DNA of 38,247 nucleotides from Gammaproteobacteria bacterium (GTDB lineage Bacteria > Pseudomonadota > Gammaproteobacteria > SZUA-140), in contig WFNO01000090.1 of NCBI GenBank assembly GCA_015488555.1, forward strand, positions 1 to 38,247, in the 5' to 3' direction. Positions within the stretch are counted from its first letter, which is position 1. Each line of letters begins with the position of its first letter. A model generated the notes under the pieces. That model saw only the letters and a program-made list of their open reading frames with translations. It did no database searches and was not told where the DNA came from. The translations under genes and the position numbers were made by a program. Shown here in pieces: positions 22,831 through 35,912 of the stretch.

Positions 22831-24219
22831 TCAGATCACTTTGGAAAAACGCTGGACCGGCCGCTCCCGCAGATATTTGTCGAAGACCATGCAGATGTTC
22901 CGGATCAGAAGCCGGCCCGCGGGCCACACGCGGATGGCGGTGGGCTCCAGGACCAGCAGGCCGTCGGTCTCCATCTGCCGCAGCTCCTGCAATTCCGCGG
23001 CGAAATACTCGGAGAAAACGATGCCATGGGCCCTTTCCACCACCGGATACTCCAGTTCGAAATGGCAGATGAGCCGGGTGATGACCTCGCGCCGTAGGCG
23101 ATCGTCGGCCGACAGGCGCACCCCCCGGTACACCGGCAGGCGGTCCAGCGCCAGGCGCTTGCGGTAGGCTTCCGTGTCCTTGACGTTCTGGGCGTAACAG
23201 TCCCCCACCATGCTGATGGAGGTCACCCCCAGGCCGACGAGGTCGCATTCGGCGTGGGTGGAATAGCCCTGGAAGTTGCGGTAGAGCGTTCCTTCACGCT
23301 GCGCCACCGCCAGTTCGTCCCCGGGCCGGGCGAAGTGATCCATGCCGATGTAGACATAGCCCGCGGCCGTGAGCTGCTCTATGGTCTGTTGCAGGATGGC
23401 CAGCTTCTCCGCCGGCGCCGGCAGATCCTCGGCCCGGATGCGGCGCTGGGGTTTGAACAGCTCCGGCAGGTGGGCGTAGTTGAACACCGACAGGCGGTCG
23501 GGTCCGGCGGCAATGACCTTCTCCACCGTGCGCCCGAAACTGTCCGTGCTCTGGTGGGGCAGGCCATAGATGAGATCCACGCTCACGGACTTAAAGCCCG
23601 CCTCCCGGGCCTGTTCCAGCACGCGGAAGGTCTGCTCCTCGGTCTGGATGCGGTTCACGGCCCGCTGCACCCGGGGATCGAAGTCCTGCACCCCCATGCT
23701 CATGCGATTGAAGCCCAACTCGCGCAGGAAGCGGATGGTGTCCTCTTGCACCTCTCGGGGATCGATCTCGATGGAATACTCGCCGCCGTCGTCCTCGCGC
23801 AGGGTGAAATGGCGCCGGGTCTGCGCCATCAGATCGGCCATCTGCCGGTGGCTGATGAAGGTGGGCGTGCCCCCGCCCCAATGCAACTGATCGACCACGC
23901 GCGCGCGCGGGAACAGCGCCCCCTGCAGGGCGATCTCGCGATGCAGATCCTCCAGATAGGGTCCGGCATGGGCCCGGTTCTTGGTGGCGATCTTGTTGCA
24001 GGCGCAGTAGAAACACAGGGTGTCGCAGAAAGGGATGTGTAAGTACAGGGACAGCGGCCGCAACACGGGCTCGGCATTGGCGGCGGCGGCACAGGCCCGG
24101 TAGTCCGCCTCTCCGAAGCCCTCGTGGAATTGCACGGCGGTGGGATAGGAAGTATAGCGGGGCCCGCTCTTGTCGTAGCGGCGGATGAGTTCGAGATTGA
24201 ATACGATGGACTGGTCCAT
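22831..24219 (-). CDS. hemN: Oxygen-independent coproporphyrinogen III oxidase
   Basis: [22 protein letters not shown] (CxxxCxxC radical SAM); [13 protein letters not shown]. Start set to ATG 24219 ([15 protein letters not shown]). Confidence 0.96.
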   Translation of the reverse strand: MDQSIVFNLELIRRYDKSGPRYTSYPTAVQFHEGFGEADYRACAAAANAEPVLRPLSLYLHIPFCDTLCFYCACNKIATKNRAHAGPYLEDLHREIALQGALFPRARVVDQLHWGGGTPTFISHRQMADLMAQTRRHFTLREDDGGEYSIEIDPREVQEDTIRFLRELGFNRMSMGVQDFDPRVQRAVNRIQTEEQTFRVLEQAREAGFKSVSVDLIYGLPHQSTDSFGRTVEKVIAAGPDRLSVFNYAHLPELFKPQRRIRAEDLPAPAEKLAILQQTIEQLTAAGYVYIGMDHFARPGDELAVAQREGTLYRNFQGYSTHAECDLVGLGVTSISMVGDCYAQNVKDTEAYRKRLALDRLPVYRGVRLSADDRLRREVITRLICHFELEYPVVERAHGIVFSEYFAAELQELRQMETDGLLVLEPTAIRVWPAGRLLIRNICMVFDKYLRERPVQRFSKVI

Positions 24220-24401
24220 GGGCCTTTTCCTTTCCAGCGGCTGGTGGCGATTCTGGCAGGCTGTTGCAATGCTACTTACGCGGCGCGTTCCGGTTGAAAA
24301 TGGCCTCGAAATGCTCACCATTTGTAAACTGCATTTTCCCGGCCATTCTCGCCTGGTCTCGCACTCGCCCGAGCGAATTCCAACGGCCCGCCAAAGGCCT
24401 A

Positions 24402-25343
24402 TTATAGCCCAAGGGCCTCGGGCCGGGTGGGCAAGGCGCTGGCCGGCAGCACGAACACGCCCTCCCCACCGCGCGTAAACTCCGGCCAGACGAAGGGCAG
24501 GAACGGCAGGCGCCGCTCCAGGGCTTCACGGGCGGCGCCCACCTCCACCACCAGCAGGCCGTGCGGCCGCAGATGCCGGCGGGCCTCGCGCAGGATGCGC
24601 AGGATATACTCCAGGCCTTCGTCCCCAGCCCGCAGCCCGTGCTCCGGCTCGTGCCGGTACTCGGGGGGCAGGCCGGCCAGCTCCTGCGGGCTCACATAGG
24701 GTGGATTGCTGACGATGAGATCGTAACGCGCGCCGCCCAGGGCGGCGAACAGATCGGAATGCACGGGGCGCACGCGCTGCCCCAGACCGTGACGGCGGAT
24801 GTTGTAGCGCGCCACCGCCAGGGCGTCGGTGGAGAGGTCTGCAGCATCTATCTCCGCCTCGGGAAAGGCATAGGCGCAGGCGATGGCGATGCAGCCGCAG
24901 CCGGTGCCGAGGTCCAGGATGCGGCGCACCTCCGCCTGCGGCTCCAGCCAGGGCGCGAATCCCGCATCGATGAGTTCGGCGATGGGAGAGCGGGGAATTA
25001 ATACCCGCTCGTCCACATAGAACCGCAGGCCGCAGAACCAGGCCTCGCGCGTGAGATAGGCCGCCGGCCGGCGTTCCTCGATGCGGCGGCGGATCAGGTC
25101 CACCACCGCCTGCCGCTCTCCGGCAGTGAGCGCGGTATCGAAAACCGGTGCAGGAACCTCGGGTGGCAGCCCCAGTGCATGCAGGGCCAAGTAGGCGGCC
25201 TCGTCCCCGGGGGCCGCCAGTCCGTGGCCGCAACACACGCCCGCCTCTTCCAGGCGTGCCGCCCCCCACCGGATCCACTCCCCCAGGGTCTGCAGCGCCT
25301 TCAGTTCCCGTACCGCCTCCCGCAGGCGTTTCACCTCGTCCAT
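24402..25343 (-). CDS. prmB: 50S ribosomal protein L3 N(5)-glutamine methyltransferase
   Basis: LDLGTGCGCIAIACA SAM motif; DLIVSNPPYVSPQEL NPPY motif; neighbours aroC. Confidence 0.93.
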   Translation of the reverse strand: MDEVKRLREAVRELKALQTLGEWIRWGAARLEEAGVCCGHGLAAPGDEAAYLALHALGLPPEVPAPVFDTALTAGERQAVVDLIRRRIEERRPAAYLTREAWFCGLRFYVDERVLIPRSPIAELIDAGFAPWLEPQAEVRRILDLGTGCGCIAIACAYAFPEAEIDAADLSTDALAVARYNIRRHGLGQRVRPVHSDLFAALGGARYDLIVSNPPYVSPQELAGLPPEYRHEPEHGLRAGDEGLEYILRILREARRHLRPHGLLVVEVGAAREALERRLPFLPFVWPEFTRGGEGVFVLPASALPTRPEALGL

Positions 25344-25522
25344 CCCCGTATTTTACTCCCGGGGCCATCCCGTTGAAAGCAGACCGGAAGTCGAATGGCG
25401 GTGGGATGGAAAACGGGACAACCCCGCCGGCAGGGGCGCGGGCGCAGTCCGCTGCACGGTGATTGTGCTATGCTTTGGCCGCATCACTTCCAATCGGACA
25501 TCCAAGATCGAGCAGTCACACC

Positions 25523-27183
<1,661 letters not shown>

Positions 27184-27187
<4 letters not shown>

Positions 27188-27942
27188 CCCCTCCCCACCC
27201 CTTGAGCCGGCGGCAACTGGAGGTGCTGGCAGCGCTGGAGATCCCGGTGTGGCGCCGGACCGCGGCGGACGACCGTCCGCAGGAAAACAGGAAGAAGGAT
27301 AACGATACGGCAGTCAATTTCGATCATCACGGCCTCGATCATGCCGATCTCGATCGGCTCGATTGGGAGGCCCTGGAGGCCCGGGTGGCCCGCTGCACCC
27401 TGTGCGAACTGCACAAGACCCGCACCCAGACCGTGTTCGGTGTGGGCAACCGGGAGGCGGACTGGCTCATCGTGGGCGAAGCCCCGGGCGCGGACGAGGA
27501 CCGCCAGGGCGAACCCTTCGTGGGGCGGGCCGGCCAACTGCTCAACGAGATGCTGCGGGCCATCGGCCTGCGCCGCGAGGAGGTCTACATCGCCAACATC
27601 CTCAAGTGCCGCCCGCCCCGCAACCGCGACCCCCGCCCGGAGGAAGTGGTCCGGTGCGAACCCTATCTGCAACGCCAGGTGGCCCTGCTGCAGCCGCACA
27701 TCATCCTGGCGCTGGGGCGCATCGCCGCCCAGAATCTGCTCAAGACCGACACCCCCATCGGCGCCATGCGCGGGCGCCGCTACCGCTACGGGGCGGCGGG
27801 CATCCCCGTGGTGGTCACCTACCACCCGGCCTACCTGCTGCGCTCGCCCAAGGAAAAGCGCAAGGTGTGGCTGGACCTCAAGTTCGCGCGGCAGGTTTTC
27901 GCCGAAACCCTGGAAAGCGAAGTAGAGGCGACGGCGTCATGA
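27184..27942 (+). CDS. Uracil-DNA glycosylase family 4 (4Fe-4S)
   Basis: [63 protein letters not shown] overlap with ettA stop. Confidence 0.93.
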
Positions 27943-28502
27943 GCGCCGCCAGCGGCGAGTCCGGCGACACCCCGGCCCGGGATCCCCAAAAGGATGCCGG
28001 TGAAGATGTTGAAAGGGCCCGCGAGTCCGGGCCGAGTACGGCGCCGGCGAACACCCCGCTGGCGCTGCTCTATCGCCCCATGCGGGACGTGGACCTGCCC
28101 CAGGTGCTGGCCATCGAAGAAATGGCCTACGAATTCCCCTGGACGGAAGGCATCTTCCGGGACTGCCTGCGCATGGGCTACCACTGTTACGTGGCCGAGC
28201 AGGGCCGGCGCCTGGTGGCCTACGGCATCCTTTCCATCGGCGCCGGCGAATCCCATCTCCTCAACCTGTGCGTGCACCCCCATCACCGGCGCCGGGGGGT
28301 GGCACGCAAGCTGTTGGCCTTTCTCATGGACAAGGCCCGCAGCGCCGGTGTGGACAGCCTGATCCTGGAGGTCCGCCCCTCCAACACGGCCGCCATCCAG
28401 CTCTACCGCAGCCTGGGCTTCAACGAGGTGGGGCGGCGCCGGGATTATTACCCCGCCCGCGGCGGCCGCGAGGACGCCTTGATCCTTGCCCTCGAATTCT
28501 GA
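27939..28502 (+). CDS. rimI: Ribosomal protein S18-alanine N-acetyltransferase RimI
   Basis: GNAT motifs LCVHPHHRRRGVARKLL, LEVRPSNTAAIQLYRSLGFNEVGRRRDYYP; ATGA overlap with the UDG gene. The first ~46 aa look low-complexity; a later start is possible. Confidence 0.92.
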   Translation: MSAASGESGDTPARDPQKDAGEDVERARESGPSTAPANTPLALLYRPMRDVDLPQVLAIEEMAYEFPWTEGIFRDCLRMGYHCYVAEQGRRLVAYGILSIGAGESHLLNLCVHPHHRRRGVARKLLAFLMDKARSAGVDSLILEVRPSNTAAIQLYRSLGFNEVGRRRDYYPARGGREDALILALEF

Positions 28503-28577
28503 ATCCGGATTCGAATCCGAATCTTGGGTCAATCCTGGGTCCGGGGTGCCCCCGCTGCCACGGCATTCACGCCTCGT

Positions 28578-30119
28578 TCATACCTGGGGATGGGCCCGCT
28601 GCACCGGCGCCAGGATCTTGTTGAGGGCGTTGATATAGGCCTTGGCCGAGGCGATGACGATGTCGGTGTCGGCACCCTGGCCGTTGACGATGCGCCCGGC
28701 CTTCTCCAGGCGCACGGTCACCTCTCCCTGCGAGTCGGTACCGCTGGTGATGGCGTTGACCGAATAGAGCTGCAATTCGGTGCCGCTGTCCACCAGGGAA
28801 TCGATGGCCTTGAAGGTGGCATCCACCGGACCGCTGCCCTCCGCCGTCACGTGGTGTTCCTCGCCATCGAACCACAGGGTGACCTCCGCCACCGGGCGCT
28901 CGCCGGTCTCGGAACAGACCCGCAGGGACACCAGCTTGAGGCGTTCGTTCTCGGCGGCCAGACTGGCATCCGTCACCAGGGCCTGGAGATCCTCGTCGTA
29001 GATCTCGTGTTTCTTGTCCGCCAGTTCCTTGAAGCGGGCGAAGGCCTCGTTGAGTTCTTCCTCGGACTCGAAGACGATGCCCAGTTCCTTGAGCCGGGTA
29101 CGGAAGGCATTGCGCCCCGAGTGCTTGCCCAGCACCATGCGGTTGGCACTCCAGCCCACGTCCTCGGCACGCATGATCTCGTAGGTCTCGCGGCTCTTGA
29201 GCACCCCGTCCTGGTGGATGCCCGACTCGTGGGCGAAGGCGTTGGCGCCGACGATGGCCTTGTTGGGCTGCACGGGAAAACCGGTGATACCGGACACCAG
29301 GCGGCTGGTGGGCACGATCTGGGTGGTGTCCAGCGCGGTATCGCAGGGAAAGAGATCCTGGCGCGTGCGCACCGCCATCACCACTTCCTCCAGGGCGGCG
29401 TTGCCGGCCCGTTCCCCCAGGCCATTGATGGTGCATTCCACCTGGCGCGCCCCGTTCAACACTGCCGCCAGCGAGTTGGCCACCGCCAACCCCAGGTCGT
29501 TGTGGCAGTGGACGGAGAACACCGCCCGATCCGAATTGGGCACCCGCTCGCGCAACTGGCGGATCAAGGCGCCGAACTGATCCGGCACGTTGTAACCCAC
29601 GGTGTCGGGAATGTTGACGGTGCTGGCACCGGCCTCGATGACCGCCTCCAGCACGCGGCAGAGAAAATCGATCTCGGAGCGACCGGCGTCCTCGGGCGAG
29701 AACTCCACGTCGTCCGTGTAGCGGCGGGCATGACGCACGGCCCACACCGCCTGCTCCAGTACCTGTTCCGGGCTCATGCGTAGTTTTCTCTGCATGTGGA
29801 TGGGCGAGGTGGCGATGAAGGTGTGGATGCGCGAGGCCTGTGCCTCGCGCAGGGCCTCGCCGGCCCGGTCGATGTCCTGTTCCAGGGCCCGCGCCAGGCC
29901 GCACACGCGGCTGTCACGCACGGCACGGGCCACGGCCTGCACCGCCTCGAAATCCCCGGGGCTGGCGATGGGAAATCCGGCTTCGATGACGTCCACGCGC
30001 ATGCGTTCCAGGGCCTTGGCGATACGCACCTTCTCGTCCCGGGTCATGGAGGCGCCGGGGCTTTGCTCGCCGTCCCGCAAGGTGGTGTCGAAGATGATCA
30101 AGCGCTCTTTGCTGTTCAT
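28578..30119 (-). CDS. leuA: 2-isopropylmalate synthase
   Basis: [42 protein letters not shown]; LeuA regulatory domain at C-terminus. Confidence 0.97.
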   Translation of the reverse strand: MNSKERLIIFDTTLRDGEQSPGASMTRDEKVRIAKALERMRVDVIEAGFPIASPGDFEAVQAVARAVRDSRVCGLARALEQDIDRAGEALREAQASRIHTFIATSPIHMQRKLRMSPEQVLEQAVWAVRHARRYTDDVEFSPEDAGRSEIDFLCRVLEAVIEAGASTVNIPDTVGYNVPDQFGALIRQLRERVPNSDRAVFSVHCHNDLGLAVANSLAAVLNGARQVECTINGLGERAGNAALEEVVMAVRTRQDLFPCDTALDTTQIVPTSRLVSGITGFPVQPNKAIVGANAFAHESGIHQDGVLKSRETYEIMRAEDVGWSANRMVLGKHSGRNAFRTRLKELGIVFESEEELNEAFARFKELADKKHEIYDEDLQALVTDASLAAENERLKLVSLRVCSETGERPVAEVTLWFDGEEHHVTAEGSGPVDATFKAIDSLVDSGTELQLYSVNAITSGTDSQGEVTVRLEKAGRIVNGQGADTDIVIASAKAYINALNKILAPVQRAHPQV

Positions 30120-30251
30120 GGGCTGCTCCGCTGGGCATTCAGTGTAACCGACCTCCCCCGACCGGCAAAATGCGCGCCCGAAAAAAGGCCCGGAAAAAAC
30201 CGGAACTCCGGATGGGGGTGGATCAAAGGCGATGGAAAATGAAGAGTGTCT

Positions 30252-30338
30252 TTACGCGCTGCCCGCAGGCAGCAGCAGGAGCAGGCCGGCGCCGCGGCAC
30301 CGGCGCGAGGGAAACGGGATGATGAACGCGCAGTCCAT
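30252..30338 (-). CDS. Putative leu leader peptide (28 aa, five consecutive Leu codons)
   Basis: MDCAFIIPFPSRRCRGAGLLLLLPAGSA*; CTG CTC CTG CTG CTG run; lies 132 nt upstream of leuA, in the same orientation. Confidence 0.6.
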   Translation of the reverse strand: MDCAFIIPFPSRRCRGAGLLLLLPAGSA

Positions 30339-30344
30339 GTTTCC

Positions 30345-30373
30345 ACTATAGAACAGGCGCGGCCGCTTGCCAA
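30345..30373 (-). promoter_or_regulatory. Candidate sigma70 promoter for leader/leuA
   Basis: Minus strand TTGGCA - 17 nt - TATAGT (5/6 and 5/6 to consensus). Confidence 0.6.
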
Positions 30374-30433
30374 GCGGATTGCATACGGGCGGATTGCATA
30401 CGGGCGGATTGCATACGGGCGGATTGCATATGG
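30374..30433. repeat. Tandem repeat, 4 x 15 bp
   Basis: GCGGATTGCATACGG x3 then GCGGATTGCATATGG, plus a partial degenerate unit (ACTGCATACGG) to 30444. Confidence 0.95.
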
Positions 30434-30485
30434 ACTGCATACGGCACATGCGGGACTTGCGGAGACGACTCCAGAGGATAGCGTC

Positions 30486-31313
30486 CTACCGATCCTCCTC
30501 CGTCCTCTGTCCTCCGTCCTCTGCCCCCGCCTTTCCTGCTTTTTTCTCAGCCCGCCGCCGGCGCAGTTGTACGAGGGTCAGGACCGGCCCGGAGAGGGCA
30601 TAGGTGACGGCCATACCGAACAGGACGATGGGCGGATCGATGGAAACGAAGACGAAGATGAGCACCAGGATCAGCACCGCCACGAAGGGCACCCGATCCC
30701 TGAGATTGATGTCCTTGAAGCTGTGATAGCGGATGTTGCTGACCATGAGCACCCCGGCGGCCACGGTGAGGAACAACACCAGACCCGCCAGGTCCTCTCC
30801 CTGGATGCCATAGTCAGAGCAGGACCAGACCAGACCGGCCAGCAGGGCCGCCGCCGGCGGCGAGGGCAGGCCCTGGAAATAGGCCTTGTCGATGCTGGCC
30901 GACTGGGTGTTGAAACGGGCCAGTCGTAGGGCAGCACCCGCCGTATAGATGAAAGCAGCCAGCCAACCCAGCTTGCCCAGGCTGGACAACGACCAGACAT
31001 AGACCACCAGCGCCGGCGCCAGGCCGAAGGCGATCATGTCCGAGAGACTGTCGTACTCGACCCCGAAATCGCTCTGGGTATTGGTGAGACGCGCTACCCG
31101 CCCGTCGATGCCGTCCATGAACTGGGCCACAAAGATGGCGATACCGGCGGCCTCGAAGCGGCCGTCGATGGCAGCGACGATGGCATAGAATCCGGCGAAC
31201 AGGGCCGCGGTGGTGAACAGATTGGGCAGCAGATAGATTCCGCGCCGGCGCCTGACCGGCGCGGTTCCGGATTGCTGCGATGTCGCCGCCCTCTGTGCCG
31301 CTCTTCGTCCCAT
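30486..31313 (-). CDS. pssA: CDP-diacylglycerol--serine O-phosphatidyltransferase
   Basis: LPNLFTTAALFAGFYAI; DGIDGRVARLTNTQSDFGVEYDSLSDMIAFGLAPAL (CDP-alcohol phosphotransferase motif). Start set to ATG 31313. Confidence 0.95.
   Translation of the reverse strand: MGRRAAQRAATSQQSGTAPVRRRRGIYLLPNLFTTAALFAGFYAIVAAIDGRFEAAGIAIFVAQFMDGIDGRVARLTNTQSDFGVEYDSLSDMIAFGLAPALVVYVWSLSSLGKLGWLAAFIYTAGAALRLARFNTQSASIDKAYFQGLPSPPAAALLAGLVWSCSDYGIQGEDLAGLVLFLTVAAGVLMVSNIRYHSFKDINLRDRVPFVAVLILVLIFVFVSIDPPIVLFGMAVTYALSGPVLTLVQLRRRRAEKKAGKAGAEDGGQRTEEDR
30497..30524. repeat. Heptamer array, 4 units, inside the 3' end of pssA
   Basis: CCTCCGT CCTCTGT CCTCCGT CCTCTGC. Confidence 0.75.
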
Positions 31314-31353
31314 CTCGAATGAATGAAAATATATGTGTCTCGGGGCACACACC

Positions 31354-31962
31354 TCAATGTACGAGGCGCGCCAGGAGATCCGAACCCGCACGCAACCGAT
31401 TCCCGGCGCTCACCAGGAGGCGCGAATTGGCGGGCAAAAACACACTGATCTCGCCACCGAAACCGACGATACCACAACGCTGACCTTGACCAATGCGCTC
31501 GCCGATGTGCACGTAACAACGGGGACGCAGCGGATGACCCCGCACGCGGATGGCCAGCACCACGTCGTCATCCTCGTCGGTACGTACCCAGAGGGCAGAA
31601 CGCCCCTCTCCCCGCACCACCCAGATCTCCATGATCTTGCCCTCCACCGGGCTGCGGGCACTATAGACGCCGGTACGATTCATGTGCAGGTCCACAACGA
31701 GGGCCTCGCGCTGAAGATAGGGATCGTGCCCCTGGCGTACGGCGATCACCTTGCCGTCCACCGGGCTCACCACCCCCAGAGGGGCGGGCGGTATGGAGCG
31801 GTCGGGATCGCGGAACAGATAGGCCAGGATGCCAGCCGCCAGCCACAGGGGCAGGGCCCACACGCCCCCGGCGGTAAGCTGCACCAGCAGGGCGAGCGCC
31901 GAGGCCGTCCCGATGAACGGCCAGCCCTGCCGGGCGATCAAGGGGTGATCTCCATTCACCAT
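31354..31962 (-). CDS. psd: Phosphatidylserine decarboxylase proenzyme (short form)
   Basis: VVSPVDGKVIAV; FMNR-type segment LHMNRTGVYSARSPVEGKI; C-terminal RAGSDLLARL cleavage region; adjacent to pssA. Confidence 0.92.
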   Translation of the reverse strand: MVNGDHPLIARQGWPFIGTASALALLVQLTAGGVWALPLWLAAGILAYLFRDPDRSIPPAPLGVVSPVDGKVIAVRQGHDPYLQREALVVDLHMNRTGVYSARSPVEGKIMEIWVVRGEGRSALWVRTDEDDDVVLAIRVRGHPLRPRCYVHIGERIGQGQRCGIVGFGGEISVFLPANSRLLVSAGNRLRAGSDLLARLVH

Positions 31963-32029
31963 CGGCGCCTGCCATCCAGGACCGGCACCGGAATCAGCGC
32001 GGATCGCTCCCGGTCACCGGCCGCTTCAC

Positions 32030-33609
<1,580 letters not shown>

Positions 33610-33614
33610 GCTCG

Positions 33615-35324
33615 CTACACCAGGATCATTTCGTTGAGACCGGCGCCTGCGGGGATCATGGGATAGACGTTCTCCGTCTGGTCGGTGATGAAATCCATGA
33701 ACACCAGGCGTTTCTTGAGTTTCATGGCCTCCTCCAAGGCGGGCACCACATCGGCCGGCTTTTCGATGCGCATGCCCACGTGGCCGTAGCTTTCCGCCAG
33801 GCGGACGAAATCCGGCAGGGCCTCCATGTAGGACATGGCGTAACGCCCCTGGTAGAAGAACTCCTGCCACTGGCGCACCATGCCCAGATAGCGATTGTTG
33901 AGATTGACGATCTTGATGGGCAGGCCGTACTGCAGGCAGGTAGACAGTTCCTGGATGCACATCTGGATGCTGCCCTCGCCCGTGACACATACCACCGTGG
34001 AACGGGGATGGCCGAACTGCACGCCCATGGCCGCCGGCAGGCCGAAACCCATGGTGCCCAGGCCGCCGGAATTGATCCAGCGGTTGGGCTTGTCGAACTT
34101 GTAGAACTGCGCCGCCCACATCTGATGCTGGCCCACGTCGGAGGTGACGAAGGCGTTGCCCCGGGTCACCTTGTAGAGCTGCTCCAGCACGTACTGGGGT
34201 TTGATGACCTCGTCGCTGTACTGATATTTGAGGCATTCGGTGGCGCGCCACTCCTCGATCTGACGCCACCAAGCCGCCAGGGCCTCGCGCCTGGGCTTGA
34301 GTTTTTTCTCTTTAATGATGCGGATCATCTCACCCAACACGTCACTCACCCGGCCGACGATGGGCACGTCCACTCGTACGTTCTTGGAGATGGAGGAGGG
34401 GTCGATGTCGACATGGATGATCTTGGCCTTGGAACAGAATTTCTCCACGTTGCCGGTAACCCGGTCGTCGAAGCGGGCGCCTACCGCCAGCAACACGTCG
34501 CAATGGTGCATGGCCATGTTGGCCTCGTAGGTGCCGTGCATGCCCAGCATGCCCAGGAACTGCTTGTCGGTACCAGGATAGCCGCCTAGGCCCATGAGGG
34601 TGTTGGTGATAGGAAAACCCAGCAGGCGGGTAAGTTCGGTGAGCGGCTTGGCGGCACCATCCAGGATGACTCCGCCGCCGGTATAGATCATGGGACGTTC
34701 GGCCTGCACGAGCAGCTTCACGGCCCGTTTGATCTGGCCAATGTGCCCCTTGGTCACCGGCTTGTAGGAGCGCAACTGGATCTCCTTAGGGTAGACGTAC
34801 TTGGCCTTGGCCGCTGTCACGTCCTTGGGAATGTCCACCACCACCGGTCCCGGCCGCCCGGTGGTGGCAATGTAGAAGGCCTTCTTGAGGATGAGCGCGA
34901 GATCCCGCACGTCCTTGACCAGAAAATTGTGCTTGACACAGGGGCGGGTGACGCCCACCGAATCCACCTCCTGGAAGGCGTCGTTGCCGATGAGGTGGGT
35001 GGGCACCTGTCCAGTGAGCACCACCAGAGGGATGGAATCCATGTAGGCCGTGGCGATGCCAGTGACCGCATTGGTGGCACCCGGCCCGGAGGTCACCAGG
35101 GCCACGCCGGGCTTGCCGGTGGCGCGAGCGTAACCATCAGCAGCGTGGGTGGCACCCTGTTCGTGCCGCACCAGGATGTGCTGCACCTCCTCCTGCTTGT
35201 ACAGGGCGTCGTAGATGTGCAAGACCGCGCCCCCGGGATACCCGAAGACGTACTTAACGCCTTCGTCTCTCAGGAAACGGACGACGATTTCTGCGCCAGT
35301 CAGTTCCACGCCCTTGCTACCCAA
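33615..35324 (-). CDS. ilvB: Acetolactate synthase large subunit (apparent TTG start)
   Basis: [35 protein letters not shown] motif [14 protein letters not shown]; start codon read as TTG. Confidence 0.96.
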   Translation of the reverse strand: MGSKGVELTGAEIVVRFLRDEGVKYVFGYPGGAVLHIYDALYKQEEVQHILVRHEQGATHAADGYARATGKPGVALVTSGPGATNAVTGIATAYMDSIPLVVLTGQVPTHLIGNDAFQEVDSVGVTRPCVKHNFLVKDVRDLALILKKAFYIATTGRPGPVVVDIPKDVTAAKAKYVYPKEIQLRSYKPVTKGHIGQIKRAVKLLVQAERPMIYTGGGVILDGAAKPLTELTRLLGFPITNTLMGLGGYPGTDKQFLGMLGMHGTYEANMAMHHCDVLLAVGARFDDRVTGNVEKFCSKAKIIHVDIDPSSISKNVRVDVPIVGRVSDVLGEMIRIIKEKKLKPRREALAAWWRQIEEWRATECLKYQYSDEVIKPQYVLEQLYKVTRGNAFVTSDVGQHQMWAAQFYKFDKPNRWINSGGLGTMGFGLPAAMGVQFGHPRSTVVCVTGEGSIQMCIQELSTCLQYGLPIKIVNLNNRYLGMVRQWQEFFYQGRYAMSYMEALPDFVRLAESYGHVGMRIEKPADVVPALEEAMKLKKRLVFMDFITDQTENVYPMIPAGAGLNEMILV

Positions 35325-35423
35325 TTGTCATCCCCATACACTTCAGCCAGCAAAAACAAGCCTTGCAAAAGGAACTTGGCATTGTAATCAGAACCGGCGG
35401 CAAAAGATAGGGATAGCATTCGG

Positions 35424-35451
35424 CACGCCCCGGCTATCACGCCCCGGCTAT
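35424..35451. repeat. Tandem 2 x 14-bp direct repeat in the ilvB/tautomerase divergent intergenic region
   Basis: CACGCCCCGGCTAT CACGCCCCGGCTAT, exact. Confidence 0.9.
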
Positions 35452-35480
35452 ATAGGGTTTCACCACAGGGAGAACGCACC

Positions 35481-35825
35481 ATGCCGTATCTGAAGATCCA
35501 AAGCAACGTCAAAATACCCGAGGAGAATAGGGAATCTCTCACCCGCCAATTGTCGGCCACCGTGGCTCAGGCCCTGGGCAAGGCGGAACGCTATGTGATG
35601 ATAGCCCTGGAACCCACCGCCACCATGTGCCTTGCAGGAGATGCGGCGCCATGCGCCTACCTGGAATTGAAAAGCATCGGTCTACCCGGAGACTGCACGG
35701 CGCAACTTTCGCGTACTCTGTGCGAAGCGGTGGGTGCAGCCCTGGACGTGCCGGCGGAGCGGATCTACATCGAATTCGCCGATGCCCCCCGCCACCTGTG
35801 GGGCTGGAACGGCGCCACCTTCTGA
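35481..35825 (+). CDS. MIF-like tautomerase (phenylpyruvate/dopachrome tautomerase-related)
   Basis: MPYLKIQSNVKIP..., ALGKAERYVMIAL, PCAYLELKSIGLPG, VPAERIYIEFADAPRHLWGWNGATF align by eye with MIF; Pro-1 retained. Confidence 0.88.
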   Translation: MPYLKIQSNVKIPEENRESLTRQLSATVAQALGKAERYVMIALEPTATMCLAGDAAPCAYLELKSIGLPGDCTAQLSRTLCEAVGAALDVPAERIYIEFADAPRHLWGWNGATF

Positions 35826-35912
35826 GGCCGACACCGCCCCTTCTGCAATCGCCGGGGTAAGCGAACAAGGAACTGCAGGGAACGGGCCGCCCAAAACCCT
35901 ATTTCTGGAACC

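Noticed and set aside
20349-23072. 907-aa plus-strand ORF
   Set aside because: Antisense across the MFS gene, aroC and hemN; no domain signal.
22831-24400. FNR box upstream of hemN
   Set aside because: No TTGAT-N4-ATCAA-like site found in the upstream region.
28524-29783. 419-aa plus-strand ORF
   Set aside because: Antisense to leuA; composition artefact.
30374-30444. Tandem repeats as a CRISPR array
   Set aside because: 15-bp units directly adjoining with no spacers; no cas genes.
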